Source: Sphingobacterium sp. xlx-96 (lineage in GTDB: Bacteria > Bacteroidota > Bacteroidia > Sphingobacteriales > Sphingobacteriaceae). From it: a DNA stretch of 64,000 nt. The notes under the pieces were generated by a model. The model was not told the DNA's origin. It did not search any database and saw only the letters and a list, made by a program, of their open reading frames with translations. Made by a program: the position numbers and the translations under genes. This document shows positions 9,195-19,759 of the stretch, in pieces; positions within the stretch are counted from its first letter, which is position 1, and each line of letters begins with the position of its first letter. The stretch lies in assembly GCF_011007365.1 (NCBI RefSeq), contig NZ_WFKM01000012.1, forward strand, positions 62,001 through 126,000, read 5' to 3'.

Positions 9195-11558
9195 CTAAAA
9201 TTTATACGAAAAATTCAAACTCACCTGCATTCCAGGGCCCCTTACATAGTCCACGTCAAGTCCTCGATATTGGCTTACTGTAGGGTAATAGGTCTTATTC
9301 AATAGATTCTCTATCCCCATACCTATATTCCATAGCGCATTGACGCTGTATGAAGAGGAAAGATTAAATAGATCGACAGATTTTACCGGCCCCTCACTGT
9401 TGTTGTATTGACCTTTCTTGGGATTGATATCGAAGCGATCACGCGCACCGGTATGCACCCAGAATAGCTGTACATTTAGCTTATTATTGGGTCTGTAATA
9501 CACGTATCCCGTTGCCTTAGCCGGTGCAATACGAGAACCATTGAGGTAGACTTGACTTCCATCATCAAATTTAGCTTCACCTTCCACATAAGCGTAACTT
9601 CCCCCTACCGACCATTGTGGCGACAGACGTGCATCCAGCGCGATTTCATAACCATGCACATCTTCCGGTTCCCGCTGAGGAGTCAGATAACCTCCCACAT
9701 CTACCAGATTAACCCCTAATTTGGATGTGCTGATATAATACGCCGCCGAAAGGTTGAATATCCCTTGCGTACTCGAAAAACCTACTTCATAATTATTCGT
9801 GATAATAGGGTCTGTCTCGAGGTTATCGATTGTATTTTCAGTAGCCCGTCTCAGGATCCGCCCCAATTCATTGATAGCAAAACCCTGCGAAAAGCTCAGG
9901 AAAGGATTGAAAAAGTTATATTTATTGTACCGCAATCCAGCATTAAACATCGTCGCTTTATAAGGTATTTTTCCGCCTGTGACAAAAATACCACCACTGC
10001 CATCAGCCTTGGTGGCTATCGTATTATAATCTTTGACCCGTACGGTTGCATTCTCATATCGCAGTCCGCCTTTAAAGATTAAATTTTCCAACAAATCTAC
10101 CTTTAACTGCACATAAGGAGCGATATTCGACATATCCATATTCGGTATATACACCCTGCCATCAGTCAGGTCCTGATAGGTGATATCATTCAACAGATCT
10201 ATACCATAGGTGATCGCAGTCGGAATACTTCCCAGCTGTAACGGCGTATTCATGTTCAGACGCAAACCTTTCTTTCTAGAATTAATCATGGTCTGTCCCG
10301 GTCCGTACCAGGATGTAGACTCCTTGACATACCTGTTCATCGATTGGAACGAGTTTATGTAAGCTGTCACATCCAATTGCGAATTTCCAAACACATTATC
10401 TTTGGAATAACTCAGCATCGCATTATGATTGAATGGCGTTCCCGCCGGTTCACCAGGTTCTTCACCACGGACTCCTATCGTCGGCGATTCACCATATACT
10501 CCGGCCTGACTCACATATTTGGCATGCTGCGTACTATTGAAATAATTATAGAATCCGCTAAGAGAAGAATGCGCATCCAGTTGATAGCCCAACTTCACAA
10601 AAGCATTGTACTGATATGAGTTAGATAATCCATCGGTCTGTCCTAGCGGCAATCCCTCACCATCCCGCTGTAATCCGGTATAATCCATAGTACCGCCGAT
10701 ATTGAAACTCAATTTTCGGTTTGCACTACCCGAAAAATACTGCGACACCCGATAGCCCATGGTGCCATCACTATGAATAGGATTAAAAGTAGTACCTATA
10801 CTGGTCTGCCCAGCTATTTTCTGATTCCCACTAGCGTTTTTTGTAATATAATTTATGATACCTCCCCCCGAACCATTGCCATAGATAGAAGTCGCACCTT
10901 TGATGACTTCAATGCGCTCTACCACATTAGGATCTATTGTCCTCAAATCACGAACCCCGTTCATCAATGGAGTAGACTGAGGTATACCATCAATCAAAAC
11001 CAATATCGGCCGTCCACGCAGCGTCTGCCCGGCATTGGTCGCCTTATTGGTCGATGTCCCCAGTCCAGGTATTGTATTTCCCAGAATACTGGATAGATTG
11101 GTATTAATATTCATTTGGGATTCAATATCCTGTCGGTTCAGGATACTCACCGACGATGGCACCTGCGATACGAATTCAGGTCGTCTTCCCGCTGTAACAA
11201 CAACTTCCTCCAGTTGCTGATCGGTCTCTTCTATTACAATTTGAAGCGGCGATCGTACGGTATCCAGATTTATTATTTTCTCAAAAGGCTTGAAACCCAT
11301 TCCCCGTACGCCGATACGTTGCACCAGATTATCAGTTACTGCTAGATCAATCTGACCATTTCTATCGGTCCTCCCCACAATATCTTCACCCAAATATACA
11401 GTCGCACCCTGAATGGGCTTTTGTATTACACTGTGTACGAAAACCTTTACCTGCGCATATCCATGCCCCGATAAAAGCATAAACACCAGCGCAATGCTAA
11501 AAATATAGCTATAAGTCTTCTGTCTTGCCGCACGGTTGAAGTATAAACCCTTAAACAT
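9195..11558 (-). CDS. TonB-dependent siderophore-type outer-membrane receptor
   Basis: A 787-residue receptor. A signal peptide (about 1-36) is followed by a short carboxypeptidase-regulatory-like domain (about 37-115), then a plug domain with LEEVVVTAGRR, GRPILVLIDGIPQ and VERIEVIKGATSIYGNGSGG, then a beta-barrel ending in an aromatic residue (SLNFSYKF), as needed for barrel assembly. The plug style matches ferric-siderophore receptors. It is followed by a PepSY gene 2 nt away. A good Bacteroidota-type promoter lies just upstream. The actual ligand (siderophore, heme or other) cannot be told from sequence. Confidence 0.9.
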   Translation of the reverse strand: MFKGLYFNRAARQKTYSYIFSIALVFMLLSGHGYAQVKVFVHSVIQKPIQGATVYLGEDIVGRTDRNGQIDLAVTDNLVQRIGVRGMGFKPFEKIINLDTVRSPLQIVIEETDQQLEEVVVTAGRRPEFVSQVPSSVSILNRQDIESQMNINTNLSSILGNTIPGLGTSTNKATNAGQTLRGRPILVLIDGIPQSTPLMNGVRDLRTIDPNVVERIEVIKGATSIYGNGSGGGIINYITKNASGNQKIAGQTSIGTTFNPIHSDGTMGYRVSQYFSGSANRKLSFNIGGTMDYTGLQRDGEGLPLGQTDGLSNSYQYNAFVKLGYQLDAHSSLSGFYNYFNSTQHAKYVSQAGVYGESPTIGVRGEEPGEPAGTPFNHNAMLSYSKDNVFGNSQLDVTAYINSFQSMNRYVKESTSWYGPGQTMINSRKKGLRLNMNTPLQLGSIPTAITYGIDLLNDITYQDLTDGRVYIPNMDMSNIAPYVQLKVDLLENLIFKGGLRYENATVRVKDYNTIATKADGSGGIFVTGGKIPYKATMFNAGLRYNKYNFFNPFLSFSQGFAINELGRILRRATENTIDNLETDPIITNNYEVGFSSTQGIFNLSAAYYISTSKLGVNLVDVGGYLTPQREPEDVHGYEIALDARLSPQWSVGGSYAYVEGEAKFDDGSQVYLNGSRIAPAKATGYVYYRPNNKLNVQLFWVHTGARDRFDINPKKGQYNNSEGPVKSVDLFNLSSSYSVNALWNIGMGIENLLNKTYYPTVSQYRGLDVDYVRGPGMQVSLNFSYKF

Positions 11559-11586
11559 TTTATTTAGATTTAGTTTAAATAATGCG

Positions 11587-11616
11587 CAAATATAAAAACT
11601 TATTTTTTAGCACAAA
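11587..11616 (-). promoter_or_regulatory. Bacteroidota-type promoter for the receptor/PepSY operon
   Basis: Read on the minus strand, TATATTTG (11587-11594) fits the -7 consensus TAnnTTTG, and TTTG (11613-11616) lies 18 bp upstream as a -33 element. The start codon is about 30 bp downstream. The AT-rich spacer between -7 and the ATG could hold an iron-responsive operator, but no clear Fur box was recognised. Confidence 0.6.
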
Positions 11617-11695
11617 AAAACTACAAAAAAAAATACAAGGATTCGATTTAGCTATTTATATAAATTAACCCAAGACGAGACAAACCGACTATCAT

Positions 11696-11730
11696 AAAAA
11701 GAAAGCCCGACATATTCGGGCTTTCTTTTT
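11696..11730. terminator. Intrinsic terminator with A/T flanks
   Basis: A 10-bp GC-rich stem (GAAAGCCCGA, 11701-11710, with 11716-11725) is flanked by A5 and T5. It sits 3 nt after the stop of the minus-strand phosphoesterase gene and gives that strand a T-tract. Confidence 0.85.
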
Positions 11731-11732
11731 GA

Positions 11733-14099
11733 CTAATCCAACTGTATACAATGTACCGTCCCTGAAAAATCAGCGACAAACACCAAATTATCCAACAGCG
11801 CAGGATCTGCCAATACTGGTGCTCCTATTCTCTTCTCCGCCACTCGCTTTCCGGTATCGCTCAATCTGTAGAGATAACCGTCCGATGCTCCAAAAATAAA
11901 ATCATTCTGGTAAGGCACGATGGCACTCTCTACGGTCTCTACTTGTGTACCAGTATTTGGATTGGAATAAGAAGACGTAAATATCAATGCATCGCGCGTG
12001 TCAAATCGCCACTTTTCCTCCAGTGTCTCCCTATCAAAACCACACACACCAGCGTCTGAAGTACCGGTAACAAACTGTTTGCCCCTAATCAATGGAGCCC
12101 CCATCACTTTAAAATCCAGAGCATGCTTTTGCTGTGCCAACACAGTACCTTTGGACTTATCCAACACAAACAACGTATTCAAGCCCGTGAGATACATTCT
12201 ATCGCCATCCACAGCAACACCACCGCTTCTAAACCGAAGACCGTCCTCATTTTTTTTCCAAAGAAGCTTTCCTGATGCTCTATCATGGACAAATAATGCA
12301 TTCCAATTTGCCCCTGTTATCAAGAGATCTTCTGTAACCAACATCTCACCCGGCATCGCTTCTCCTCCATTCCAATCCGTATTCTTCCAGACCACTTCAC
12401 CGCTTTCCGCATTCAATGCCGTGAGAAAACTTCCGGCTCCAGCGTAATAGACACCGTCTTTCAATGCAGATCCCGTTACATAATTCGGTAGGCCGATCTG
12501 TCGCAAAGCCTTCGTCCATTTTAACGTTCCCTTCTTGGCATCGATAGCATAGACCGTTCCCTCCACATCCGTAGCCAACAGTATATCCTTATAGATATGT
12601 AATTTCTGCTTGATCGAATTCTTGACAGGCAGCTCCCACAGCAGCGAGCCATCCCTGACATCCATAGCGACGATCTTTGCCTTACCTCCGCCCGTGTCAT
12701 CAAAGGTGGCCGTATATAACATACCTTCGTTCAGCAGTGGACTCACCTTCCATATACCACCACCTATATTGCTAGACCATAATGTCTTCATGACGGTCCG
12801 CTGTTTGAGATCCAATTTATGTTTACGCATAGTTGATGAACCATCTCCAAAAATCACCTCAACCAATACTTCATGTATTTCTTTCGACTTATTCCGAGGA
12901 AGCTCAATACTCCAAGTCCATGAACCATTACCTTCAAAATCCTTCTCGACCACTTTATTTCCCTTCGCGTTATATCCTGTAAGCTTCACCCTATTGACCC
13001 ACCGCTCACTATCGTAGATATTTGCCTTGATCTGCACCTCTTTGGCCCCGATGATTGGATCCGCCAATACGATGTATTCCTTCAAGTTGGTAAATATGGG
13101 GCGGACATCCTGTACACCGTTTTTATCCATGCTGACATGTAGAAATTGGCCTACCGAATGATCTATACCTCCTTTATCCGGGGCGTTGGTCGAAATGACA
13201 CGTACACCGTTAGCCGCGTTTACAAAACTATAGTTATTATGCCAGTGCCCGTACAGCCATGCTTTTAGTCCATAGGCTTTCAGATCTATCTCCTCGGTCT
13301 TTCCCTTGAGGACAAAGTCGGTCCCTACCGAAAAATCATGATTTATCAAGACCAATGCCTTGTTTGGATCTTTATTCAAGAGATCCTTCTTCATCCAACG
13401 GATTACCTGATCTCTGTTGTAGCTCGGCGCATAATCGCCGCTCCACATCGGTGTCACCACAAAGTGTACAGGCCCCTTTTCAAAAGAATAATACGTCGGT
13501 CCAAACAATTGTTCAAACAGCTCCTCCCCATACTTACCCTTCACCAGATCGTGGTTTCCTACCGCATAATGTACTGCCGTACCCATCAACCCACTATTAA
13601 GTTGTCTCGCATGAAATTTCATCCCCTCCTCATAGCAGATATCACCCGTATGCATGATCAATGGAATACCCTGATTACGGGCATACTGCTTAATATTATC
13701 TACCCAGGTACCGTATAGCGCTGTCTCCGTATCTGTAATCTGTATAAAATCAAGTCTATCCACTTGCTGACTTGGATCTACAACCACACCCAAATCATAA
13801 GTAGTCTGCTGCCCCTCTATTTTCAAGTAATGCTGCTTACTCATTTTAAAGCCCGACGGGGCTTTAACAAAGACAAAACGAGCATCGGGGTTGTTTTCCA
13901 TATTAAATTCTCCCTGTGCATCGGTACACACCACCTGATAGCCGTTCGAAACCACCACCTTATCCAGCGTTCTTTCGTTGGCATCAAACTTCGAATTACC
14001 GTTGGTATCCTCGTACACCCGACCTTTTATCTGCGCAAAGGAATTTGTAAAAGTAAAAAGCAGACCCAGAGCCACTATATATTTCATATGTATATTCAC
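11733..14099 (-). CDS. Secreted metallophosphoesterase fused to PQQ-type beta-propeller
   Basis: A 788-residue exported protein. After a signal peptide (about 1-22) comes a small beta-sandwich (GRVYEDTNGNSKFDANE) typical of calcineurin-like enzymes in Bacteroidota. The calcineurin-like catalytic domain (about 95-320) carries metal motifs HTGDICYEEG, VGNHDLV, INHDF and YGHWHNN. From about 440 to the end, repeated blade motifs (GSLLWELPV, GTLKWTKAL, GEVVWKNTD, GKLLWKKNE) form a PQQ/quinoprotein-like propeller. It probably hydrolyses phosphodiesters or phosphomonoesters outside the inner membrane. It lies downstream of a SusCD pair on the same strand, though a terminator-like hairpin separates them, so its expression may be partly independent. 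Confidence 0.88.
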   Translation of the reverse strand: MNIHMKYIVALGLLFTFTNSFAQIKGRVYEDTNGNSKFDANERTLDKVVVSNGYQVVCTDAQGEFNMENNPDARFVFVKAPSGFKMSKQHYLKIEGQQTTYDLGVVVDPSQQVDRLDFIQITDTETALYGTWVDNIKQYARNQGIPLIMHTGDICYEEGMKFHARQLNSGLMGTAVHYAVGNHDLVKGKYGEELFEQLFGPTYYSFEKGPVHFVVTPMWSGDYAPSYNRDQVIRWMKKDLLNKDPNKALVLINHDFSVGTDFVLKGKTEEIDLKAYGLKAWLYGHWHNNYSFVNAANGVRVISTNAPDKGGIDHSVGQFLHVSMDKNGVQDVRPIFTNLKEYIVLADPIIGAKEVQIKANIYDSERWVNRVKLTGYNAKGNKVVEKDFEGNGSWTWSIELPRNKSKEIHEVLVEVIFGDGSSTMRKHKLDLKQRTVMKTLWSSNIGGGIWKVSPLLNEGMLYTATFDDTGGGKAKIVAMDVRDGSLLWELPVKNSIKQKLHIYKDILLATDVEGTVYAIDAKKGTLKWTKALRQIGLPNYVTGSALKDGVYYAGAGSFLTALNAESGEVVWKNTDWNGGEAMPGEMLVTEDLLITGANWNALFVHDRASGKLLWKKNEDGLRFRSGGVAVDGDRMYLTGLNTLFVLDKSKGTVLAQQKHALDFKVMGAPLIRGKQFVTGTSDAGVCGFDRETLEEKWRFDTRDALIFTSSYSNPNTGTQVETVESAIVPYQNDFIFGASDGYLYRLSDTGKRVAEKRIGAPVLADPALLDNLVFVADFSGTVHCIQLD

Positions 14100-14144
14100 T
14101 ATCTGTTTTATAATTGTTGTCTATTTGCCAACGCAAAAGAGAAA

Positions 14145-14175
14145 AAATCCCTGATAAAAACAAATTCAGGGATTT
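14145..14175. terminator. Terminator-like hairpin between SusD and phosphoesterase genes
   Basis: A perfect 10-bp stem (AAATCCCTGA, 14145-14154, with 14166-14175) around an 11-nt loop, 28 nt after the minus-strand susD-like stop, followed on that strand by T-rich sequence. Confidence 0.7.
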
Positions 14176-14203
14176 AAAATTAAAATTTCAACAGCATCCC
14201 CTA

Positions 14204-15988
14204 CTATTTCCACCCAAAAGGCTGGCTCAGGTTTGGATTTAACACCGTCTGCTGTATAGGTATAGGGCGGTAATAATACATCGGAGCCTCCCAGTTGCGC
14301 GGTTGCTTCTTATCACGGGTAAACATGATATGCCCTTTATTACCCTCCGATAGATAGATCACGTCATCACTTAGGTAATGCGGAGTGATCTTGTCCCTTT
14401 GATCCTTAGGCAATACAGCCCAGGCATTATCGTCACTTTTCTTTTCCAGAATCGCTATATCAGGATTACCATCCCCTGTTACGTCCATCAGTCCGAGCGC
14501 TTCGACATACATTCCCTTAGGAGCCTGCGCCAGAAGCTGGCCTACCCCCCATCTATTCAGGTCGTCCAGCCGGAATCCCTCTGCTGCGAGCTCCGTTCTC
14601 CGCTCTCTTCTGATTTCAAGCACTATACCCTTATTCTGCTTTACGTTAGCATATCGTGCTTCCAACAGGGGATCGACATTACTATTTGCTGCATTTAGTA
14701 TCAACGCCGGCATACCGACACGAGCTCTTAATCTAGCGATAGTTATATTCAAGTCTTCCTGTGTTAATGTGCCCAGTTCAGCTTTTGCTTCCGCATAGTT
14801 TAACAGGGTCTCCGCATACCGCATAATCGGTAGATCTGTATAATTCAGGTTCCAGCCTTTACGTAATTCCGGGTCTCTCGGATAAAACTTGACCTGAAGA
14901 TAACCCCCATAGGTAGGCTTCAGTACGTGGGGCAGATTAAGGTTAGGGTTTGTTTTGAACCCGGGCTCCATGATCAATTCAGCAAGTCTAGGATCCCGAT
15001 TTTTAAACAGTTGAGTGATTTTCATCGTTTCATTACCAAGCTGATCGGTAAATGGACTTCCATCTTTCATTAAGTACTCTTCCATCAGCTCCTTACTCAT
15101 GGCCCACTCATAGTCAAAGACCGTATGCGAGTTATTCCCCACCCCCTCGCCCATGCTGTTCTTTTTTAAGAACAGGACTTCCTTATTGTCTGAAAGGTTG
15201 GGGTTCGAGAACAGCGCTCTATAATCTTCCCCCAGCTTCCCCGTATTATGGATCACAAAGCCCCCCTCATCCATCACCCGTCGTGCTGCTTCGGCCGACT
15301 TTTTATAGAATGACGCTGCCGTCGCTTGTAGACCGAGGTATTCATGGTACCTTCTGTAACTACCTTCGTATAGTGCGATACGGGACAAGAGATTCAATGC
15401 TGCCCATTTGGTAATACGTGTATTTGTACCAGCGGCTTTGATGTGCGTGACCGCAAAATCCAGATCCGCCATAATCGAATCTACGACCAGCGTACGTGGA
15501 TCCTGCTTTTTCATCAGCCCCTCTGTATCACTATCTTTGATTTCCTTACCGTACCATGGTACATCGCCGTATATCTTTACCATGTTATAATACCAATTGG
15601 CACGGTACAGTTTTGCTATTCCTACAAAATGATTGATATCGGCAGCATTACCTTTGGTCCTATGTACATTGTCCAACATGATGTTGATACGGCGTAGATC
15701 ACCCCAATTGTTCCAGCCCCCCGCATTGGCAACAGTCAGGTTACCCCGCACCATATTGTCGGTCGTAGACGCTCCTGCCATGCCTGCGATATTATCCGAA
15801 AAACCATCCGAGTATGAAGGACCTATCATGCCATACATGGTGTTGGTATAGATCTCCAGGTCCTTCGGGGACTGAAACGAATTTTCAGAAGTCACTGCCG
15901 TTTGCGGCAATCTGTTCAAAAAATCTTTTTGACATGCGGATAGCGATAGTGCCATCACGGCACCACATAAATATATTGATTTTTTCAT
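14204..15988 (-). CDS. RagB/SusD-family nutrient-uptake lipoprotein
   Basis: A 594-residue SusD-like surface lipoprotein. The lipobox LSAC places the lipidated cysteine near residue 19. SusD signatures include FLNRLPQTAVTSENSF, a TPR-like helical region with RANWYYNMVKIYGDVPW, LPIMRYAETLLNYAEAKAELG and IRRERRTELAAEGFRLDDLNRW. It would cap the SusC-like barrel encoded just upstream (gap 11 nt) and bind an oligosaccharide or other ligand. A DVTGDGNPDIAI stretch near residue 500 resembles a calcium-binding loop. Substrate unknown; the adjacent phosphoesterase hints at a phosphorylated compound. Confidence 0.93.
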   Translation of the reverse strand: MKKSIYLCGAVMALSLSACQKDFLNRLPQTAVTSENSFQSPKDLEIYTNTMYGMIGPSYSDGFSDNIAGMAGASTTDNMVRGNLTVANAGGWNNWGDLRRINIMLDNVHRTKGNAADINHFVGIAKLYRANWYYNMVKIYGDVPWYGKEIKDSDTEGLMKKQDPRTLVVDSIMADLDFAVTHIKAAGTNTRITKWAALNLLSRIALYEGSYRRYHEYLGLQATAASFYKKSAEAARRVMDEGGFVIHNTGKLGEDYRALFSNPNLSDNKEVLFLKKNSMGEGVGNNSHTVFDYEWAMSKELMEEYLMKDGSPFTDQLGNETMKITQLFKNRDPRLAELIMEPGFKTNPNLNLPHVLKPTYGGYLQVKFYPRDPELRKGWNLNYTDLPIMRYAETLLNYAEAKAELGTLTQEDLNITIARLRARVGMPALILNAANSNVDPLLEARYANVKQNKGIVLEIRRERRTELAAEGFRLDDLNRWGVGQLLAQAPKGMYVEALGLMDVTGDGNPDIAILEKKSDDNAWAVLPKDQRDKITPHYLSDDVIYLSEGNKGHIMFTRDKKQPRNWEAPMYYYRPIPIQQTVLNPNLSQPFGWK

Positions 15989-15999
15989 TTTGAAGTTTC

Positions 16000-18900
16000 T
16001 TAGTATGTTAGATTCAGGCCAAATGAATAAGTACGTTGAAACGGATAAAGATTGCCACCAAAGCCTTCCGGATCCAACGGCATATCAAGATTCGTCTTTT
16101 CAAATAAATTTTCTCCAGAGAAATAAAACTGTACCTTACCTAAACCGGAACGTTTGATCCATGTTTGCGGCAAACTATATCCCAGCGTAATGTTCTTTAC
16201 CCTCATATAGCTTACATCCTGTAGGTAATGGTCGTTTGTAGCCGCCAGCGAGCGTCCGCTGACCTCAGCAGCATAAGCCCTCACCGCCGGGAAATAACCG
16301 TTAGGATTCTCCGGTGTCCAGTGGTCCAGATTCTGTTTGGTCACGTTGGTCCATGGTTGTGCATAGATGCCCCAGAAATAGATAGATCCACCTCCAGGAT
16401 ACCAATCCCGTTTTGCTATACCTTGCAGGTACACCCTTGCACTGATTCCCTGCCATTCGCCAGCAAGATCGAAACTAAAAGGATACTGCGGACTGGAATT
16501 GCCCACGGGTCTCAGGTCACCATGATCGTCCAAGGTATTTTTACCCGCGTTGATACGGCCATCGCCATTTAGATCCTTATACTTGATATCCCCTATATAC
16601 GAATTGTTGCCCACGTTTCCATTTCCTATATCCACCATATTCAAGGCGTCCAATTGAGCTTGGTTCTCGAATACACCGTCATAGGTATAACCCCAGAGCG
16701 TCCCCAGACGCTGCCCCACATAATAGTCACTCAATAGGTTGGTCGGATTATCGTATTTCGTAATAGAAGCTTTATAGTTGGACAATACGAAGGCCGCGCT
16801 GTAATTGAACGGAGAGCCACCCAAGTCAAAGTTGTCCTTCCATCCCACACGCAGCTCCCATCCTTCCGTCTTCAGGTCGCCGGCATTAATCTTGGGCGAT
16901 CCGGTACCAAAAACCCCTGGCAGCGTCTTGCCTGCTACCAGCATATCTTTGGTCGTACGCGTATACATATCTGCTGTAATGTCCAATCTATTATTGAACA
17001 AGACCAGGTCTGCACCGTAGTTGGTCGTCGCTACTTTCTCCCAGGTAAAACTACTCATTACCGCTCCGGGAGGGTTAATCCCCAAGGGACGTTCGCTCCC
17101 CAGGATCCAGCCTATCTTTCCAGCGCCCATGGTAGGCAAAAAGGAATAGTTACTCACGTTTTGATTGCCCAGTTGCCCATAGGATGCTCTAAACTTCAAT
17201 AGATTGACAATTTCCTTTGCCGGTTCGAAAAAACGCTCTTCCGACACCACCCATCCTGCCGAAGCAGACGGGAAGAATCCCCATCGATCTCCATTCGGGA
17301 ACTTGGACGACCCATCATAACGCCCATTAGATTCCAATAAGTAGCGCCCTTTATAATCATATCCGATACGATAGAATACACCTTGTACAGCCCAATCATC
17401 CAACGACTGTGTAGCCGAAGTAGCTCCCGAGGCCAACTGTAAGCTCGGTAGATCTATCGACAACAGGTCATTACGGGTTGCCGAGGTCACTTCGTTTTTA
17501 CGATATTCCTGATTATAGCCCAACAAGGTATTCAGGTTATGGTCTCCCCATGACTTTTTAAAGTTTGTATATATATTGAAAACATCGTACTTGTTATTTT
17601 CATATTGCTTGGTCGCATAGGACGTAGAGGGGCCCGCATATTTTATTTCCGTATTCGGCCCGGTCTTATACGGGATAGGTAAGTCAAATGAGCTCAGATT
17701 CCAACTCGAGCGACGAAAAGTAACATCCGCATTTACGTCCCATACATCCTTGATAAGCGATGCTTTGGCATTGAAACTGGTTTGAAACTCATTAATTTTT
17801 CTCGTTGTACGTCCGCCGTCTTGCATTCTGCCGAGCAGTGCTGCTCCGGCCGAAGTCCAGCTGCCATCCGGGTTTTTAGGCACATCGAGCGAGCTCGTAC
17901 GATTCACATTCCAAAAGAAGTCGCCATCCATAAATACCGGTGAATCAAAGTCGCGCGCCGTGATCAGGGTATTATTTCCAATTTCCAGCCAGTCCGTCAC
18001 TTTCATATCCACCTTTCCGCGCGCATTGTACCGATTCATTATATCCTGTCCGAATTTCATCATTCCATTCTGTTTGAGGTATTCACCCGAAAACAAGTAA
18101 GAAATATTTTCGGACTTTCTACCCAGGCTCAGATTGAAGGTGTGTGTGGGGGCCGATTTATTATATCCCTCCTCCATCCAGTCTGTAGATCCATAATACA
18201 TGTAGTTCAACTTATTATTCGGATCCAAGATCACTCTTGGTAGACTTGGGTCGTTCTGAATCTGCTTAGCATACTCACGAACGGCATCCGGGAATAAATC
18301 ATAGAGCGGTGTGGCAGCTAATCTCTTATACTCCATGACGGTGAGTGGGTCGGTTACCACTTCCGGCATTTTACCCACCGTCCTGAACGAAGCGTTGTAG
18401 CCAAAGCTGAGCTGCGTTTTGTCCGAGTTTGGAAATTTCGTCGTGATCAGTACCACGCCGAAGGCAGCACGGGCCCCATAAATCGCGGCAGACGAACCAT
18501 CTTTCAAAATCGTTACCGTCTCAAAATCATTGGGGTTCAGGCGAGCGAGTTCGGCTTCGGTATGGGGTACATTATCTACCAGAATCAAAGGTCCACCACC
18601 ATTTATCGAGGTGGTACCGCGAATATTAAAGCTCGCTGTGGCGGTAGGATTACCACTGGGGTTCGTGATGTTTAAGTTCGGCATCACCCCCTGTAGGGCG
18701 GAACCTAGGCTAGTGACAGGTCTATTTTCCAACTGTTTAGCACTTATCTGGTCTACGGCCCCTGTCAAGTTTACTTTCTTTTGGGTACCATAGCCCACTA
18801 CGACCGTCTCTTCGAGCATAGATGATTTCTCGACGAGCTCGATCTGCATATTTTCGTCCGCCGTCATTTCCCTAGATTCATGTCCCATAAGTGTAAAACG

Positions 18901-19212
18901 CAGGACACTATTCTTGGGTACACGTATCGTAAAGCGGCCATCGGCATCGGATGCGATACCTGTTGATGTCTTACCCACGACCGATATGGATACCCCTTTT
19001 AGAGGCGTATTACCGTTTGTAATTCTGCCCTTAGCCAAGATTTCGGCTTGTTGCGAGAGCGATTGCCCGTACAGATTCATTGTTGGTGAGCCATAAGCTG
19101 CCGCATTTGAAAGCATTAAAGCCAGTGACAGCATACGCGATCCTGTTGTTATCCGCAAACAAACCGGAGCCAATTTCCTCCTTAACTTGTTTACGAAAGA
19201 AATATTCTTCAT
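16000..19212 (-). CDS. SusC/RagA-family TonB-linked outer-membrane transporter
   Basis: About 1070 residues. The start at 19212 (MKNISFVNKLRRK) gives a plausible signal region; a longer frame to 19299 adds 29 residues of no apparent use. After the signal comes a carboxypeptidase-regulatory-like domain (KGRITNGNTPLKGVSISV), the TonB box-like EETVVVGYGTQKK, a plug (LGSALQGVMPNLNI, NPNDFETVTILKDGSSAAIYG) and a large beta-barrel. There is no STN domain, so it is not expected to signal through a FecR partner. It is paired with the SusD-like gene 11 nt downstream and is divergent from the ECF sigma gene. Confidence 0.92.
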   Translation of the reverse strand: MKNISFVNKLRRKLAPVCLRITTGSRMLSLALMLSNAAAYGSPTMNLYGQSLSQQAEILAKGRITNGNTPLKGVSISVVGKTSTGIASDADGRFTIRVPKNSVLRFTLMGHESREMTADENMQIELVEKSSMLEETVVVGYGTQKKVNLTGAVDQISAKQLENRPVTSLGSALQGVMPNLNITNPSGNPTATASFNIRGTTSINGGGPLILVDNVPHTEAELARLNPNDFETVTILKDGSSAAIYGARAAFGVVLITTKFPNSDKTQLSFGYNASFRTVGKMPEVVTDPLTVMEYKRLAATPLYDLFPDAVREYAKQIQNDPSLPRVILDPNNKLNYMYYGSTDWMEEGYNKSAPTHTFNLSLGRKSENISYLFSGEYLKQNGMMKFGQDIMNRYNARGKVDMKVTDWLEIGNNTLITARDFDSPVFMDGDFFWNVNRTSSLDVPKNPDGSWTSAGAALLGRMQDGGRTTRKINEFQTSFNAKASLIKDVWDVNADVTFRRSSWNLSSFDLPIPYKTGPNTEIKYAGPSTSYATKQYENNKYDVFNIYTNFKKSWGDHNLNTLLGYNQEYRKNEVTSATRNDLLSIDLPSLQLASGATSATQSLDDWAVQGVFYRIGYDYKGRYLLESNGRYDGSSKFPNGDRWGFFPSASAGWVVSEERFFEPAKEIVNLLKFRASYGQLGNQNVSNYSFLPTMGAGKIGWILGSERPLGINPPGAVMSSFTWEKVATTNYGADLVLFNNRLDITADMYTRTTKDMLVAGKTLPGVFGTGSPKINAGDLKTEGWELRVGWKDNFDLGGSPFNYSAAFVLSNYKASITKYDNPTNLLSDYYVGQRLGTLWGYTYDGVFENQAQLDALNMVDIGNGNVGNNSYIGDIKYKDLNGDGRINAGKNTLDDHGDLRPVGNSSPQYPFSFDLAGEWQGISARVYLQGIAKRDWYPGGGSIYFWGIYAQPWTNVTKQNLDHWTPENPNGYFPAVRAYAAEVSGRSLAATNDHYLQDVSYMRVKNITLGYSLPQTWIKRSGLGKVQFYFSGENLFEKTNLDMPLDPEGFGGNLYPFQRTYSFGLNLTY

Positions 19213-19694
19213 ATTTGAAATAATAAGGTTAATTAAAATTTTTTTGAACAGTTTTGATTCCTTACATAAGGGGATGGTCCAACATCTCCTTTTTTGCATA
19301 TAGACACTTTTATATTCCCATAAGCCTTGCTTTTTTAAGTTTAGTATTACTGGTTAATTCGGTGTTTTCCCGTATTTAAAAACTAAAGTAACAAACTAAA
19401 ATAATGTTTACAAATATTAAATAATAAATCACAAAAAACCTTTTACATCTACAATATTACATCTAATGTTTAACTAAAGTAAAAATAAATTGTTAAACAA
19501 TTGTTACTTACGACTGGAAGCACGTTCCTAAAAACCAAGTGTAAATATTTAGCATAACTAAACAAAAACAGCAATCCAGCAAGCACTTATGCTTACCCAC
19601 TGTCACCTTATCAGCAGTTTCTCTCTTCCTCTTCTTAAGCGCCTTCTACCACTGCCCTAAGCCGCCCCCCTATTAACCTTGACTTAAAATAGGG

Positions 19695-19726
19695 TTTGTT
19701 TTTTGAGTATATATCGTTTAAATTTG
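19695..19726 (+). promoter_or_regulatory. Promoter for the ECF sigma factor gene
   Basis: TTTG at 19695-19698 and TAAATTTG at 19719-19726, spaced 20 bp, fit the Bacteroidota -33/-7 consensus. They lie about 33 bp before the TTG start of the sigma gene. The rest of the divergent gap (19213-19694) is AT-rich and shows no gene or convincing RNA. Confidence 0.6.
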
Positions 19727-19759
19727 ATGGCGAAGCACTAACTTTTACCGAAAATTTCA

